Shown here piece after piece: positions 36,285-48,506 of a stretch of 64,000 bases of DNA; position 1 is the first letter of the stretch, and the number at the start of each line of letters is the position of its first letter. Below the pieces are notes generated by a model. It worked only from the letters and a program-made list of their open reading frames with translations, had not been told where the DNA came from and did no database searches. The stretch is from NCBI RefSeq assembly GCF_002575655.3, contig NC_053035.3, positions 95,381,322 through 95,445,321 of the forward strand. Direction: 5' to 3'. Source of the stretch: Aegilops tauschii subsp. strangulata. Taxonomy: Eukaryota; Streptophyta; Magnoliopsida; Poales; Poaceae. The position numbers were made by a program, and so were the translations under genes.

Positions 36285-36828
36285 GTAGCCCCTGAACCAG
36301 GCTTCAATGACGACGAGTCCGGCGCGCAGATTGTCTTCGGCATTGCAAGGCGGGTTCCTCCTCCGAATACTCCATAGAAGATTTTGAATACTAGGATCGT
36401 GTCCGGCTCTGCAAAACAATTTCCACATGCCACCGTAGAGAGTATAATATTCCACAAATCTTAATCTGCTGACAACTTTCATAGCGTGACACCACGCCAC
36501 GGCCTGGTCATTATTCGAACCGTTTTTCTCAACCAGCTACTGCACATATTGCGAGGCGGTTTTCTTGGTACGTCTTGTCGAAGCAGAGATCGTGTCCCCT
36601 TATCACGGGATTCTCATCAATACGGGTATGGGTAACCCAACTGCACCATCAATCATGGCGCTTGGGGAATAAGCGAGTTTACCAGGCAAGTGGGGAGGTG
36701 CTGCTGCCTTTATAAGGGGATAAGGACTCCCTTTCGCACCCACGCTTTCTTCTTCCTGATCCATTCCCCATCGCTCGAGCTCCAGCGCCCGAGCATTCGT
36801 CTTCTCCGCCCACAAAGGCCTTCCGAAA
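36285..36828 (+). promoter_or_regulatory. Upstream region of the antisense gene (copy b)
   Basis: Lies between the 3' LTR and the start codon at 36829. A TATA box (CCTTTATAAGGGG, 36707-36719) lies about 113 bp before the ATG and is shared with copy (a). The first bases (gtagcccctgaa) are the complement of the element's polypurine tract. Confidence 0.55.
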
Positions 36829-39800
36829 ATGTCCGGATCCGGAGCAGGAGGCAAGTGGATGGCCTCTACCGTCCGGGAGAAGGATATCAAAAAGCTTCGG
36901 GAGGCCGGGTACCTGGCCAAGAAAATCAGCCACCATCTCCCGACGGCGGGACAGATCGTCCCTACTCCGGAACCCGATGAGAGTGTTGTATTCCTCCCTC
37001 ATTTTGTCCGCGGGCTAGGGTTTTCCCTCCACCCGTTCGTTCGCGGCATCATGTATTATTACGGGATCGATTTTCATGATCTATCCCCCAATTCCTTCCT
37101 CAACATCTCGACATTTATCGTCGCGTGCGAGGCTTTTCTCTGCATCTCGCCACACTTCGGCTTATGGCTGAAGATCTTTAATGTGAAGCCCAAGGTAGTG
37201 AGCGGCGAGCACGCCGAGTGCGGGGGCGCTATGGTGAGCAGGATGCCCAACGTCACATGGCCGACAGGTACTTTTAATGATTCCGTCAAAGAGTGGCGAC
37301 AGCAGTGGTTTTACATCACTGAGCCGCGCGGCACAGAATGGGCCGCCGCTCCCGAGTTCCGATCCGGAGCCCCTCTGCGGCTTACGTCCTGGCCTAAGAA
37401 GGGCCTGAACTGGTCTTCGTCCGACGAACTGTCGGTGCTCCAGACGCACATTAAGGATATGGAAGACAAGAACATCGAACTTGTCAACGTAGTCCAGGTG
37501 ATGTTAGTTCGCCGGATCCTGCCTTGTCAACACCGGACTTGCAATCTATGGGAATTCGATCCGGCCAAGCACCAGACCCTGCGAGAGCTCTTTGGCTCCT
37601 CGCACAAAGACATTTGGAAGGTGCTTTTCAAGTCCGGCAAATCGTGGCCGGACTCGGCCGAGGACCGCGGGTACCAACTGTCCCGCCCTGCAAGCTCGGT
37701 AAGTTATTATATGTTTTATCCGCATAACCCAAGGGAAATGCTTAATGTGTTTTCCTCAACTCCCTTAGGGTTGGACGAAGAAGACGGGACGGATCCACTG
37801 TCCGGCCCCGCTGCCCGAAGAACCGGCCGGCCCACTTCTGACGAAGATGTTGGTCCCGGCGCCGTACAAGGCGCCGAAGAAGAAGGCCGAGAAGGAGGCC
37901 AAAAAGACCTGGGGCGGCATTCATCGCCGCGGCACTTCGGACACAATATCTGAATGCTCCAACGCCCGTTCTGCCTCCGAAGAGGATGAGGAGGAGGAAG
38001 AGGAAGACAAATCCCCAGCGGGGGGAAGAAAGAAGAGGGCGGCCTCCATACACTTGGAGGCCGAGTCGCCTAAAAGGGGAAAGGCTCTTCTTCCAGAAGA
38101 GCCCACCGCCGCCGCCGACAGCAGCCCGGCGTGGGATCCCAGGGCCCAGGCCCTAGTGAACTCGTGAGTATAAAATCCGAACACATTTATGCGTCCAGTC
38201 TCATCATGGCGTCATATTTTGACCTGAGCCATATTTTTGGTAGTCCGGCGAGGTCCCGCACCGAACAATCCTCATTAGAGGACTTGCTGAACTCGGATGC
38301 TATGGAGAGCGGGACGCCCCCGAAGGCCCCTTCCCCGAAACATGCGGATAACACCGAGGCTTCGTCCCAGGAGGACCCCGGCCAAGGAGGGGAGGAAGAG
38401 ATCGTGAAAGCGGCGCTTGGAGGTCAAACTTCAGGGGCCGGAGACATGGGGGAGAAGATTCCCATGGGAGTCGGCGGCGGGGGCCATCTTGAATTTGGCT
38501 CCCCGCCGGACGCAATTTCGGAGACCAATACGGCTCTAGAATCAAGCAGGCGGCCTCCCTCGGCTGGAGGGGGCGTGCCTGTTTCACTGGCAATCTCTGG
38601 CCAACCAGAGGTGTCGGATGCTTTGTTGGTGGCGCTGAAGAGCGCCTCCATCGTCGATGAACACCGTGCCCTTATGGGTGCGGTGATTGAGAAGATTCAG
38701 TCTGCTGAGAGTGGACTGAATGAAGCCTGCATCAGCCTTATAAGAGGCTTTGAGGTATGTTTTACGAGGTTTCGAAGAATGTCATAGTATGGATAGTAGC
38801 CCCTGATACACTGTTCGGTGAAAGAAAGAACCGGACAGAGGATCAAATTGTATGTTCGCAGGAAGACTCGTTTGGTGACATCTATCTCTCTTTTATAAGC
38901 AGGCGTCTACCGCGGCTGCTGCCTCTCATACTGCGGAGGTCTCCGGACTTAATCAAAGCCTGGAGCGGACCAAAGAAGAACTTGGCCAGTTGAAAAGGCA
39001 GTTGGGAGATAAGCAAGGTATGCGCAAGCCTTGTTCGCGTTTGGTGCGAACGAATTTCCAGTATGATAAAATATGTTCCGTGATTTTCTCCAGGGACGAT
39101 GACCGAAGTCGAGGCTTAAGAAGGCTGTGGCCGAGGCCGAGGAAAAGGCAGCCGCCGAGCAGGCTCTTCGTGAGAAGCACGAGGCCAGGGTTATTGAAGC
39201 TGAGCAGAAGCTTCACGAGGCCGTTAAGAGACGCGAGACCTTGGAGCAGAGTTTAACGGAGAAAGAATCCGAACTCGCCAGGGCTCATCAGGCCGCGCGT
39301 GATGCCCAGGGGGAAACCCAAGGCGCCCTGCAGGAGATCCAAGAGGCGAGGAAGATCGCAACGGGTAATGCTCTTCTCCATGTAGATCAAATATCTGAGG
39401 AGAAAATCATGTCTCTAATTTTGAGTTCGGATTTCTCCAGGGGTGTTTACAGAACTGCCCGCAGCATATCGGATGCCGCCCAATTCTACCGAGCCGAAGA
39501 AAGGAACACTACGGATAAGCTCTTCTGGTCATAGTATCTGGCACCGAATTATCCGGTGCCTTTCGTCGACCAACTGAAACAGCTGATCGAACTGCATAGG
39601 GCGGCCGAACTAGCCATGAAGGATTTGATTATCCGGCTATGGCCCACCGAGCCGATTCCAAGCAGCTACTTCGGGCTCATGAAGCGGCTTGTGAGTGCCT
39701 GCCCTCGACTTGACGTCATGAAGCGGCCGGTCTGTATAGAGGGTGCGCGAATGGCCTTCTCCCGCGCAAAGGTGCACTGGGGGAAGACAGATGTTGAAAA

Positions 39801-39882
39801 GCTGATGATCGAGGGACCGCCAGAGGGGAAGGAGCACCGCAAGCCCGAATTATATTATGAAAGTGTCCAGAAAGGATCTTGA
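36829..39882 (+). CDS. Six-exon opposite-strand gene of gypsy element (b)
   Basis: Proposed exons: 36829-37698, 37769-38163, 38244-38754, 38903-39017, 39094-39364 and 39441-39882. All five introns (70-148 bp) start GT and end AG, and copy (d) has matching junctions. Exon 1 (290 codons) carries the PF04195-like 'putative gypsy type transposon' domain (HFVRGLGFSLHPFVRGIMYY, FGLWLKIFNVKPK). Exon 2 is basic then acidic (APKKKAEKEAKK, EEDEEEEEED). Exons 4-6 are heptad-rich and probably coiled coil (LNQSLERTKEELGQLKRQL). Exon 6 ends with a conserved block (LIIRLWPTEPIPSSYFGLM). A one-base deletion near 39110 (exon 5), one near 39460 and a stop at 39532-39534 break this copy. The function is unknown. 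Related antisense ORFs are reported from Tat-lineage gypsy elements. Spliced transcription is inferred, not shown. Confidence 0.7.
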
Positions 39883-41018
39883 CTTGCGGCGGAGCAATGC
39901 ACCAAGGACATTATATTTTCATGAATACAATCATGTTGTCCTTTGTAATGTTGAACAAGGTCATTTCAATTATTTATTGCCTGCTATATAAAAGTTTATC
40001 CTCCTGCACGGCCGTTTTATATATTAATCCTGAGAGTTGGCCAGTTGTCGGCTTCTGCCCCCACGTAGGAAGTACGGGGGTGTTCGGGATAAACCTGATC
40101 ACTCTTATCCTAGTTTTGGGTCCTTCGAAGGAGGTGTTCAGCGCAACGAACCAGGCAATCGGACTATAGGGCTTTATCACTCTCACTTAGCCATAGGAGC
40201 TTTAGGAAGGTAGGCGCAGCCCCTGGTGTTCGGAGGACCGCACGAGGGGCTCTTATAAGCACCTGATCGCAAGAAAAACCGATCCATCGCACGCTGCATT
40301 GGTTATGGCATTATGCGGGAGAAATCCTTAAAGATTTTACAACCTCTCGAACAGCTGACCAGCTCTCGCCGTATGATGACAGTCAGTTTTCAGCTTTCTC
40401 TACTGAGGTGCTCGTCCGGAAGAACCGGGACACAATCGCAGTAGTTCTCCCTGTGCCGCCTTAGCCGATATAGCGGAACGTAAGGCAGCAAAACATGGGA
40501 GCCGGGCAAACCCAACATTTGACCCAAGACATGATTCGGAGCTGATGCATATAATGCTATAAGTTCGGGGTGCCGAACTTCCATGAAGGTGTTCGGACTT
40601 TGTTGCCGTATTATGGGAAAACGAAGCCCCTCGCATATTTAAGGCATATCACGGTGTACGGATGCCATTTGACAAAAGAATTTCAATAAGAAATATTAGC
40701 AGATAAGCGTTTTATAAATCCACATATTGTGTTTGAATATTACGTCGAAGCGTATGAGTACGGGTAATGTGATAAAAAAGAAATATGACTGTGGAACCTG
40801 CTGAGACCAGGGGGAAGAAGCTGTGTGCGGATCCGGATTATAGTCGGATGGTCATCGCGGGGAATATCTAAGGATTCCCTTGCGCTTTCGAGCTGCTTCC
40901 ATATCGCCAGTCCCGGTCTATGCAAAGTTGAACCTGCAAGGAAAATGTAAAAAATGTTTGTGTGCCGGAGAGCGGTTGAGCCGCGGTATGCGGCCTGTCC
41001 TGGCCTTCGCCGGAATGT
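39883..41018 (-). other. Non-coding spacer of gypsy element (b)
   Basis: 1136 bp between protease and the antisense gene, where gypsy elements normally have RT, RNase H and integrase. Blocks such as 40380-40625 match 55420-55640 in (c) and 61045-61330 in (d). No domain is seen in any frame. Confidence 0.7.
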
Positions 41019-44000
41019 TTAATTGAGTTCTGGACGAGCCGGGCTATCCTGCCGCGAAGTAGTTCGAAGTCCTTTGGCGGTGTCCGGGAGCCTGGCCGTC
41101 GACTCGAGGTTCGATTGAAAGGTGCCACTCGTTGCTTCTGCTGTTAGAGCAGCGGTATACTCTTTGGTACCAAGGGAAAGTTCGGCCTTGCCATTAACCA
41201 TGACGACACCGCGCGGACCGGGCATCTTGAGCTTATGGTAGGCATAATGTGGCACCGCGTTGAATCGAGCGAACACGGTTCGTCCGAGCAGTGCCTGATA
41301 ATCACTTCGAAAGGGGACGATGTCGAAGATTAACTCTTCAGTACGTTAATTGTCTGGTGATCCGAAGACTACCTCAAGGGCGATGGAGCCTGTACAGCTG
41401 GCCTCCACACCTGGTATAATACCTCTGAAGGTGGCTTTAGTGGGCTTGATCACCGAATGATCGATGCCCATCTTGCGCATTGTGTCCTGGTAAAGTAGGT
41501 TTAGACTGCTGCCTCCGTCCATAAGGACTCGTGTGAGGTGGAACCCGTCAATTATTGGGTCGAGGACTAGTGCGGCTGGACTACCCTGATTGGTGTTAAC
41601 TGGACAGTCCGTGCGGTTGAAGGTGATCGGCCCTAGTTTATATTGTGGGACCACTGGTTCCGTTAAGTTGACATCCCTAAGGATGCGCATCCGGTCCGGG
41701 TTGGGAGTGTGGGTGCCGTTTACCACGTTCACCGTTTGGATTTGCGGGGGAGATTTCTTTTGCCCTCCTGTACTCGGTGGTCTAGGCTCCTCGTCGCCGT
41801 CATCGCTTTGAGACCCCTTATCTTTGTTTTTGGCTCCTGACCTGCCGGCTTGTTTGAAGACCCAACATTCTCTGTTGGTATGATTGGCTGGTGTTCCCAG
41901 GGTGGCATGAATTTGGCACTAGCGGTCGAGTATGCGGTCCAAACTGGACGGAACCGAATTGTCATTTTTGAGTGGCCCCTTCCGCTGACTAGACTTAGAG
42001 CCACTAAATCCGGCATTAACTGCCGTATCCTCGGCGTTTTCACCATGTTTGCGGCGCTTGTGTTTGTTGCGCCGGGGTTTGCTGTTGCTATCTCTGGCCT
42101 CTGACATGCCAGGGTTGCTTGTTGTGTTGTTGCTACGGGCCAACCAGCTGTCTTCGCCCGCGCAAAAGCGGGTCATGAGTGTCGTGAGGGCTGCCATGGA
42201 TTTTGGCTTCTCTTGGCCGAGATGTTGGGCGAGCCACTCGTCGCGGATGTTATGTTTAAAGGACGCTAGGGCTTCGGCGTCCGGACAGTCGACAATTTGG
42301 TTCTTTTTAGTTAGGAACCGAGTCCAGAATTTCCTGGCTGACTCTCCGGGCTGTTGTGTTATGTGACTTAAATCGTCAGCATCCGGTGGCCGCACATAAG
42401 TGCCCTAGAAGTTGTCCAGGAATGCGTCTGCCAGGTTCTCCCAACTTCCGATGGAGTTTGCCGGCAAGCTATTCAGCCAATGCCGAGCCGGCCCTTTGAG
42501 TTTTAGCGGGAGATACTTGATGGCGTGTAGATCATCCCCGCGGGCCATGTGAATGTGGAGGAAGAAATCCTCTATCCATACCGCAGGGTCTGTAGTGCCG
42601 TCATATGATTCAATGTTCACGAGTTTAAACCCTTCTGGGAATTCATGATCAATTACTTCATCAGTGAAGCATAGGGGGTGTGCGGCGCCTCTGTGCCGGG
42701 CTATATCACGACGCAGTTCATACGGGTCTTGTCTGCTGTGTTCGGCCCGGCCGGATTTGCTTTTAGTATATCCGGCATGACGGTTGTCATCACGCGTTGA
42801 GGTGCGCCCCCGTGATCCATAGATCGATCTTGCGTGTCCTGCTTTGTTTTCCAATACGTCTCGCAGGTCCTGTGTATTACCCCGGGCCTTAGTATTTTTG
42901 TTTAACTGGCGACGGGGTGCGGGCTGGACTTCGGCCTGATATGCCGCTTTGTCTCGGCCACGAGGTGGCCGGTCGGCCGCATCATACGCTGGAAGCGTAG
43001 GTTTTAATGCTTCCTCCTCGAGTTGGGGTAGCAACCTACGCTTTGGGTAACTTTTCTTTGGGCGCTCGAGTTCGTATTCCTCGGCCGCCAGGACCTCAGT
43101 CCATCTATCCGCTAGCAGATCTTGGTCAGCTTGAAGCTGCTGTTGCTTTTTCTTCAAGCTCTTTGCTGTGGCTATAAGCCGACGCTTGAAGCGCTCCTGT
43201 TCGACGGGGTCCTCAGGCATGATAAATTCTTCATCGCCGAGGCTCACCTCGTCTTCGGAGAGAGGCATGTAATTGTCGTCCTCTGATTCTCCGTCTGCTG
43301 CCTGTTCCTTAGGGCTAGCTTGCCCATCCTCCCGCTCGAGGCCTGGTTGGAGGGGATTGTCTTCATCTTCGGCACTATCCGCAGCGTATTGTCTCTTGTG
43401 CCGGTACCGCTGCTTTTGCTATGGCGGGGCCTAGAGCGGCGCCGATGACGCCGGTGCTTAGATTGCTTCTCGGGGGGATTATCCTCCGTTGCCTTATTGC
43501 CATCGCTTTCTTTGGGGGTGTCCACCATGTATATATCATATGATGAGGTGGCAGTCCAGCGCCCTGTGGGCGGTGGTTCCTGTTCTTCTCCTGCATTGTC
43601 GTCCATACCGTCGATGTCTTCGGAGCCGAAATCGAGCATGTCGGTTAAGTCGTCGACAGTGGCTATTAAGTGGGTGATGGGTGGGGAACGAATTCCTTCG
43701 TCGTCCGCTTCCCACTCAAGCCGAACACAGTTCGGCCAAGGGCCTCCTGACAAGGAGAGAGATCTTAATGAATTTAGCACATCGCCCAGGGGCGAGTGCT
43801 GAAAGATATCCGCGGAGGAAAACTCCATGATTGGCGCCCAATCAGATTCGATAGGCACGGACGCAGGTGGTTCGGAGCCCGTGGCCGGGGACGAATCCAA
43901 GGATCCGGCAACACAGGTCTCGTAGGAGGTGAAGTCAGTATTCGGCTCTATCGCCGCTGAGTGTGCGGCCTCCGTGGCAGGGTCCATCCACCCGTCCTCG

Positions 44001-44329
44001 GACGGCGCAATCTGCTCCGGATTGAGGCCTGGAGTAGCCACAGGTGTGATCTCCCGAACACCGTCCGACGACAGAGCTAAGTCATGCTCGTCGTGACTGT
44101 GCGGCGCACCTGACATAGGCTCGAATCCGTCAAAGATCAAGTCTCCGCGGATGTCGGCAATATAGATTAAGTTTCCAAACCTGACCTGACGGCCAGGGTC
44201 GTAGCTCTCGATCTGCTCTAGATGGCCAAGCGAGTTGGCCCGCAGTACAAAGCCGCCGAATACGAAGATCTGTCCGGGGAGAAAAACCTCACCCTGGATC
44301 GCATCGTTGTCGATGATCGAAGGAGCCAT
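41019..44329 (-). pseudogene. Gag-protease polyprotein of gypsy element (b), broken
   Basis: The minus strand starts at 44329 (MAPSIIDNDAIQGEVFLPGQ). An acidic and then arginine-rich region follows (43244-43600), then a frameshift near 43270. The capsid-like block (AVWIEDFFLHIHMARGDD, LKLKGPARHWLNSLP) is at about 42600-42440, a TAG replaces glutamine at 42405-42407, and the capsid end follows at 42395-41919. The aspartic protease is at 41732-41346, with the MDGGSSLNLLY motif at the place of the retropepsin active site. A final piece (41276-41019) ends the protease. These proteins would form the particle and process it. There are only a few lesions, in line with about 3% LTR divergence. Confidence 0.88.
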
Positions 44330-44376
44330 CAAGCCTTATGGTGACGGCACAGTGGAACTCTCAATGAAAGCACCAA

Positions 44377-44841
44377 TGTCGGTGTCAAAACCGGCGGATC
44401 TCGGGTAGGGGGTCCCGAACTGTGCGTCTAAGGCGGATGGTAATAGGAGGCGGGGGACACAATGTTTACCCAAGTTCGGGCCCTCTCGATGGAGGTATTA
44501 CCCTACTTCCTATTTGATTGATCTTGATGATATGAGTATTACAAGAGTTGATCTACCACGAGATCGTAGAGGCTAAACCCTAGAAGCTAGCCTATGATTC
44601 TCATTGTCCTACGGACTAAACCCTCCGGTTTATATAGACACCGGAGGGGGCTAGGGTTACACAGAGTCGGTTACAAGGGAAGAGATCTACATATCCGTAT
44701 TGCCAAGCTTGCCTTCCACGTAAAGGAGAGTCCCACCCGGACACGGGACGAAGTCTTCAATCTTGTATCTTCATAGTCCAACAGTCCGGCCAAAGTATAT
44801 AGTCTGGCAGTTCGAGGACCCCCTAATCCAGGACTCCCTCA
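44377..44841 (-). repeat. 5' LTR of gypsy element (b)
   Basis: 465 bp, same length and ends as 35820-36284. On the minus strand it is followed by TTGGTGCTTTCATTGAGAG (44376-44358), the conserved leader start of this family and probably the primer site; I cannot assign the tRNA. Confidence 0.93.
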
Positions 44842-46948
44842 GGACCCTTCTCCGGACACTGGCTCCGAACCCTCGGAGTCAGCATCGTGTGAGTTCGGCC
44901 AAGGAGTTTCCTTCCCATCATACTCCACGGACTTTCTTCTCCCTGGCCAAACCTCGCCTTTAAGCGAGGCTCTGGACTTAATGCGATCCCTCGTCATTAC
45001 AGAGGGGCAACGTCCGAACTACACCCAGCCCAGACTAGGGGCTGAGAGCGGGGAATTTTACGCCCCACCCACCACCCACTTCAGAGCCACTGTTGAGGAC
45101 TTAACCGACAGGCTCGATTACGGTTCCGAAGACATTGACGGTATGGACGACGATATCGGAGACGAACAAAGCCAAAACCCGCCGCATACCGGACGCTGGG
45201 CGGCCACCTCCACATACGACGTATACATCGTGGATACTCCAAAAGAGGATGGCGATGAAGGCTGTAAGAATCCAATCAAGGACAATAACACTGATAAACC
45301 ACCAAAACGGCGGCATCAGCGGCGCCGTTCAAAATCACGCTGCGACAAAGAAAGCAATACCGGCAATGGAGACGATAACAATCCGGAGAATGCCGAAGAC
45401 CCAGACGCCCCCGTCTAACCAACATCCAGACAGTAACCCTGACGAGCCAGTCGGGAGCGAGGACTCGGAGGACAGCAATTATATGCCACCCTCCGAAGAC
45501 GAAATAAGCCTCGGCGATGAAGACTTCATCGTGCCAAAAGAACCCCTCGAGCAAGAAGGCTTTAAGCAACAGCTCATCGCAACCACGAGGAGCCTGAAAA
45601 GGAAGCAGCAACGGCTTCAAGCCGAACAGGATACACTCAATGACAGATGGACTACTGTCCTGGCAGCCGAGGAATACGGCCTGGCGCGACCAGCCAAAAG
45701 CTACCCGAAGCGCAAGTTGTTACCCCAATTCGACGTTGAGGCGCGGGAGCCCCTAACATCAACGCGTAACGCAACCGATAAACCAGACCGGCCACCGCAT
45801 GGCCGAGATAGAATGGCTACCCAAGCCGAACACCAACCCACATTACCCCGCCGTAAAGGCAAGGAGACAGCGGCCCGGGATTACACCTACAACCTACGAT
45901 AGGACCTAGACACTAGGGCAGGCTTAGCCAGGTCAATCTACGGGTCAAGGGGACGTGCCCCAACACGAGAGGATGGCTATCAGGCCCGGCGTGATCAACA
46001 CAACCTCACTCGGGGCGAAAACCGCATGGGGACGTCCGCCAAACTCCGTCGCGACGTCGCCCGCTATAGAGGCGCCGAACACCCCCTATGCTTCACCGAG
46101 GAAGTAATGGAGCACGACTTCTCAGAAGGTTTTAAACCTATGAATATCGAATCATATGATGGAACAACCGACCCCGCAGTATGGATTGAGGATTTTCTTC
46201 TCCATATCCACATGGCCCGCGGTGATGATCTCCATGCCATCAAATACCTCCCGCTAAAATTAAAGGGACCAGCCCGGCACTGGCTAAACAGCCTCCCAGA
46301 GAACTCCATTGGCAACTGGGAAGACTTGGAAGATGCCTTTCGCGACAACTTCCAAGGTACATATGTCCGGCCTCCGGACGCCGATGACCTAAGTCACATT
46401 ATCCAGCAGCCCGGAGAGTCAGCCAGGAAACTCTGGACTGGGTTCCTAATTAAAAAGAACCAAATTATCGACTATCCGGACGCCGGAGCCCTCGCGGCCT
46501 TAAAACATAGCGACCGAGATGAGTGGCTGGCCCGTCACCTCGGCCAAGAAAAACCTAAGTCCATGGCAGCTCTTACTGCACTGATGACCCGCTTTTGCGC
46601 GGGAGAAGATAGCTGGCTTGCTCGTACAAGCAATAGCACCAGCGATCCTGGCACCTCCGAAGCCAGGGCGGCAATGGTAAGCCACGACGCAATAAAAACA
46701 AGCGTCGAAACAATAATGCAGGAACCCAAGACACGGCGGTCAATGCCGGATTCAGCGGCCCCAAATCCGGTCAACGGAAGAAGCCATTCAAGGCAAACAG
46801 AGATGGTCCACCCAGTTTAGACAAGATACTAGATTGGCCCTGTCAGATTCATGGCAGCCCTGACAAACCCGCCAACCATACCAACAGAAATTGCTGGGTT
46901 TTCAAACAAGCCGGAAGCTCAATGCCGAACACAAAGGGAAGGGGCCGC
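44842..46948 (+). pseudogene. Gag of element (c), middle part
   Basis: Continues the frame from 35819 after the 5-bp duplication. It runs to a stop at 45416-45418 and is replaced by a shifted frame (acidic block EDEISLGDEDFIVP, then KSYPKRKLLPQ). A TAG lies at 45900-45902. The capsid-like region follows (46026-46670, with AVWIEDFLLHIHMARGDD and TRFCAGEDSW), then another frameshift near 46670. The frame then reaches a zinc-knuckle-like CQIHG...HTNRNC at about 46840-46895. The Athila-like element cuts it at 46948. Confidence 0.88.
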
Positions 46949-48506
46949 TGATAATCCCCAAGTGCAGGGAATCATCGTAGCAATTTCCAAAGGTGGAAGT
47001 GATAAGTATGGAGTATCGAACCCACAAGGAGCTAAAGGTAAGATCAATATTCTCTCAAGCCCTATCTGCCACTGATACGACTCTACGTGCACCGAGCGTT
47101 TGCTTCCAACTAGAAACGAGAAATAAAACTACGTTGTGGGTATGAAGAGGATAACTTTGCATGGTATTGAAGAGCTAAAATATAAAAGTAGGTGTTGTTA
47201 TCATAAAGTTAGAATATATTACTAAATATTATAAATAGCGAGTGTGGAATAATGGTGGATCGGTGTGCGGAATTGTCCTAGGCAATTATTAACAAGACCG
47301 GTAGTCGTCATTGCAATTTCATATGAGGGAGAGGCATAAGCTAACATACTTTCTCTACTTGGATCATATGCACTTATGATTGGAACTCTAGCAAGCATCC
47401 GCAACTACTAAAGATCATTAAGGTAAAACCCAACCATAGCATTAAAGCATCAAGTCCTCTTTATTCCCATACTCAACAATCCCCTTACTCGGGTTTGTGC
47501 TTCAGTCACTCACCAACCCAGTATAAGCGAATCATGAACGTATTGCAACACCCTATAGCGGGAATCCCTCACGCTTGCGCGACACGGAGGGCACCATGGG
47601 ACAACACCAAAATAAAACATACAACTCGTACAATCTAGATCATCAGTCAACCCAAAGACAAAGGATATCTACTCAAAACATCATAGGATGGAAACACATC
47701 ATTGGATCATAATATTTGGCATAAAGCACCATGTTCAAGTAGGGATTACAGCGGGGTGCGGGAAAGTGGACCGCGTAAAATAGATGAGGATGGTGATGAT
47801 GATGGTGATGTTGATGAAGACGATCACCGCGGCGATGATTCCCCTCCCGATGGCACTCCGGCGCCACCGAGAGAGAGGAGGAGAGGTTCTCCCCCTTGTG
47901 CTTCCTCCTCCATGGCATCCCTCCTAGATGGGGAGAGGTTCTCCCTCTGGTCCTTGGCCTTCATGGCGATGATGGCCCCTCCGGGATCCTCCTCCATGGC
48001 CTCCGGTGATGATGGCCCCCTCCGGCAGGGTGCGAGAGAGGGCCTAGATTGATTTCTCGTGGCTACCGAGGCTTGCAGCGGCGGAACTTCTGATCTAGAT
48101 TTCTTTTTGGAAGTTTGGGTATATATGAGAGGTGTTGGCGTCGAGAAGAAGTCACGGGGGTCTCCGGGCTGTCCACGAGGCAGGGAGGCGCGCCCAGGGG
48201 GGTGGGCGCGCCCCCCATCCTCGTGGGCAGCCTGGGACTCTTCTGGCCCAACTCTTTGACTCCTTAGCCTTCTTCTGGTCCAAAAATAAGCTCCGTCAAG
48301 TTTCAGGTCAATTGGACTCCGTTTGGTTTTCCTTTTCTGCGATACTCTAAAACAAGGGGAAAACAGAAACTGGCACTGGGCTCTAGGTTAATAGGTTAGT
48401 CCCAAAAATCATATAAAATAGCATATAAATGAATACAAAACATCCAAGGTTGATAATATAATAGCATGAAGACTTCATAAATTATAGATACGTTGGAGAC
48501 GTATCA
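46949..48506 (-). repeat. 3' LTR of the Athila-like element
   Basis: 1558 bp, plus strand TGATAATCCCCAAGTGCAGG to GGAGACGTATCA. It contains a (GATGGT)n-like stretch near 47785-47815 that gives a false polyhistidine frame on the minus strand. Confidence 0.93.

Larger units (their letters stand above)
35820..44841 (-). mobile_element. Gypsy-type LTR element (b), antisense, full length, no pol
   Basis: 9022 bp with LTRs of 465 bp at both ends (35820-36284, 44377-44841) and flanks gtacc / ggacc (target duplication with one mismatch). The LTRs differ at about 15 of 465 positions (3.2%, by eye), mostly transitions. In element orientation: 5' LTR, gag-protease (44329 to about 41019), non-coding spacer (41018-39883), opposite-strand gene (39882-36829), 3' LTR. 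No reverse transcriptase or integrase is present, so it must rely on another element's enzymes. Confidence 0.92.

Noticed and set aside
37162..37449. Minus-strand frames across the antisense gene of (b)
   Set aside because: Shadows of exon 1; the plus frame is conserved in copies (a) and (d).
38755..38902. Reading-through of exon 3 into intron 3 (VCFTRFRRMS)
   Set aside because: Copy (d) has unrelated residues there, while the next conserved block starts after an AG in both copies.
47673..47918. Histidine-rich small frame (also 53214-53459)
   Set aside because: Produced by a GATGGT-type simple repeat in the Athila-like LTR, present in both LTRs.
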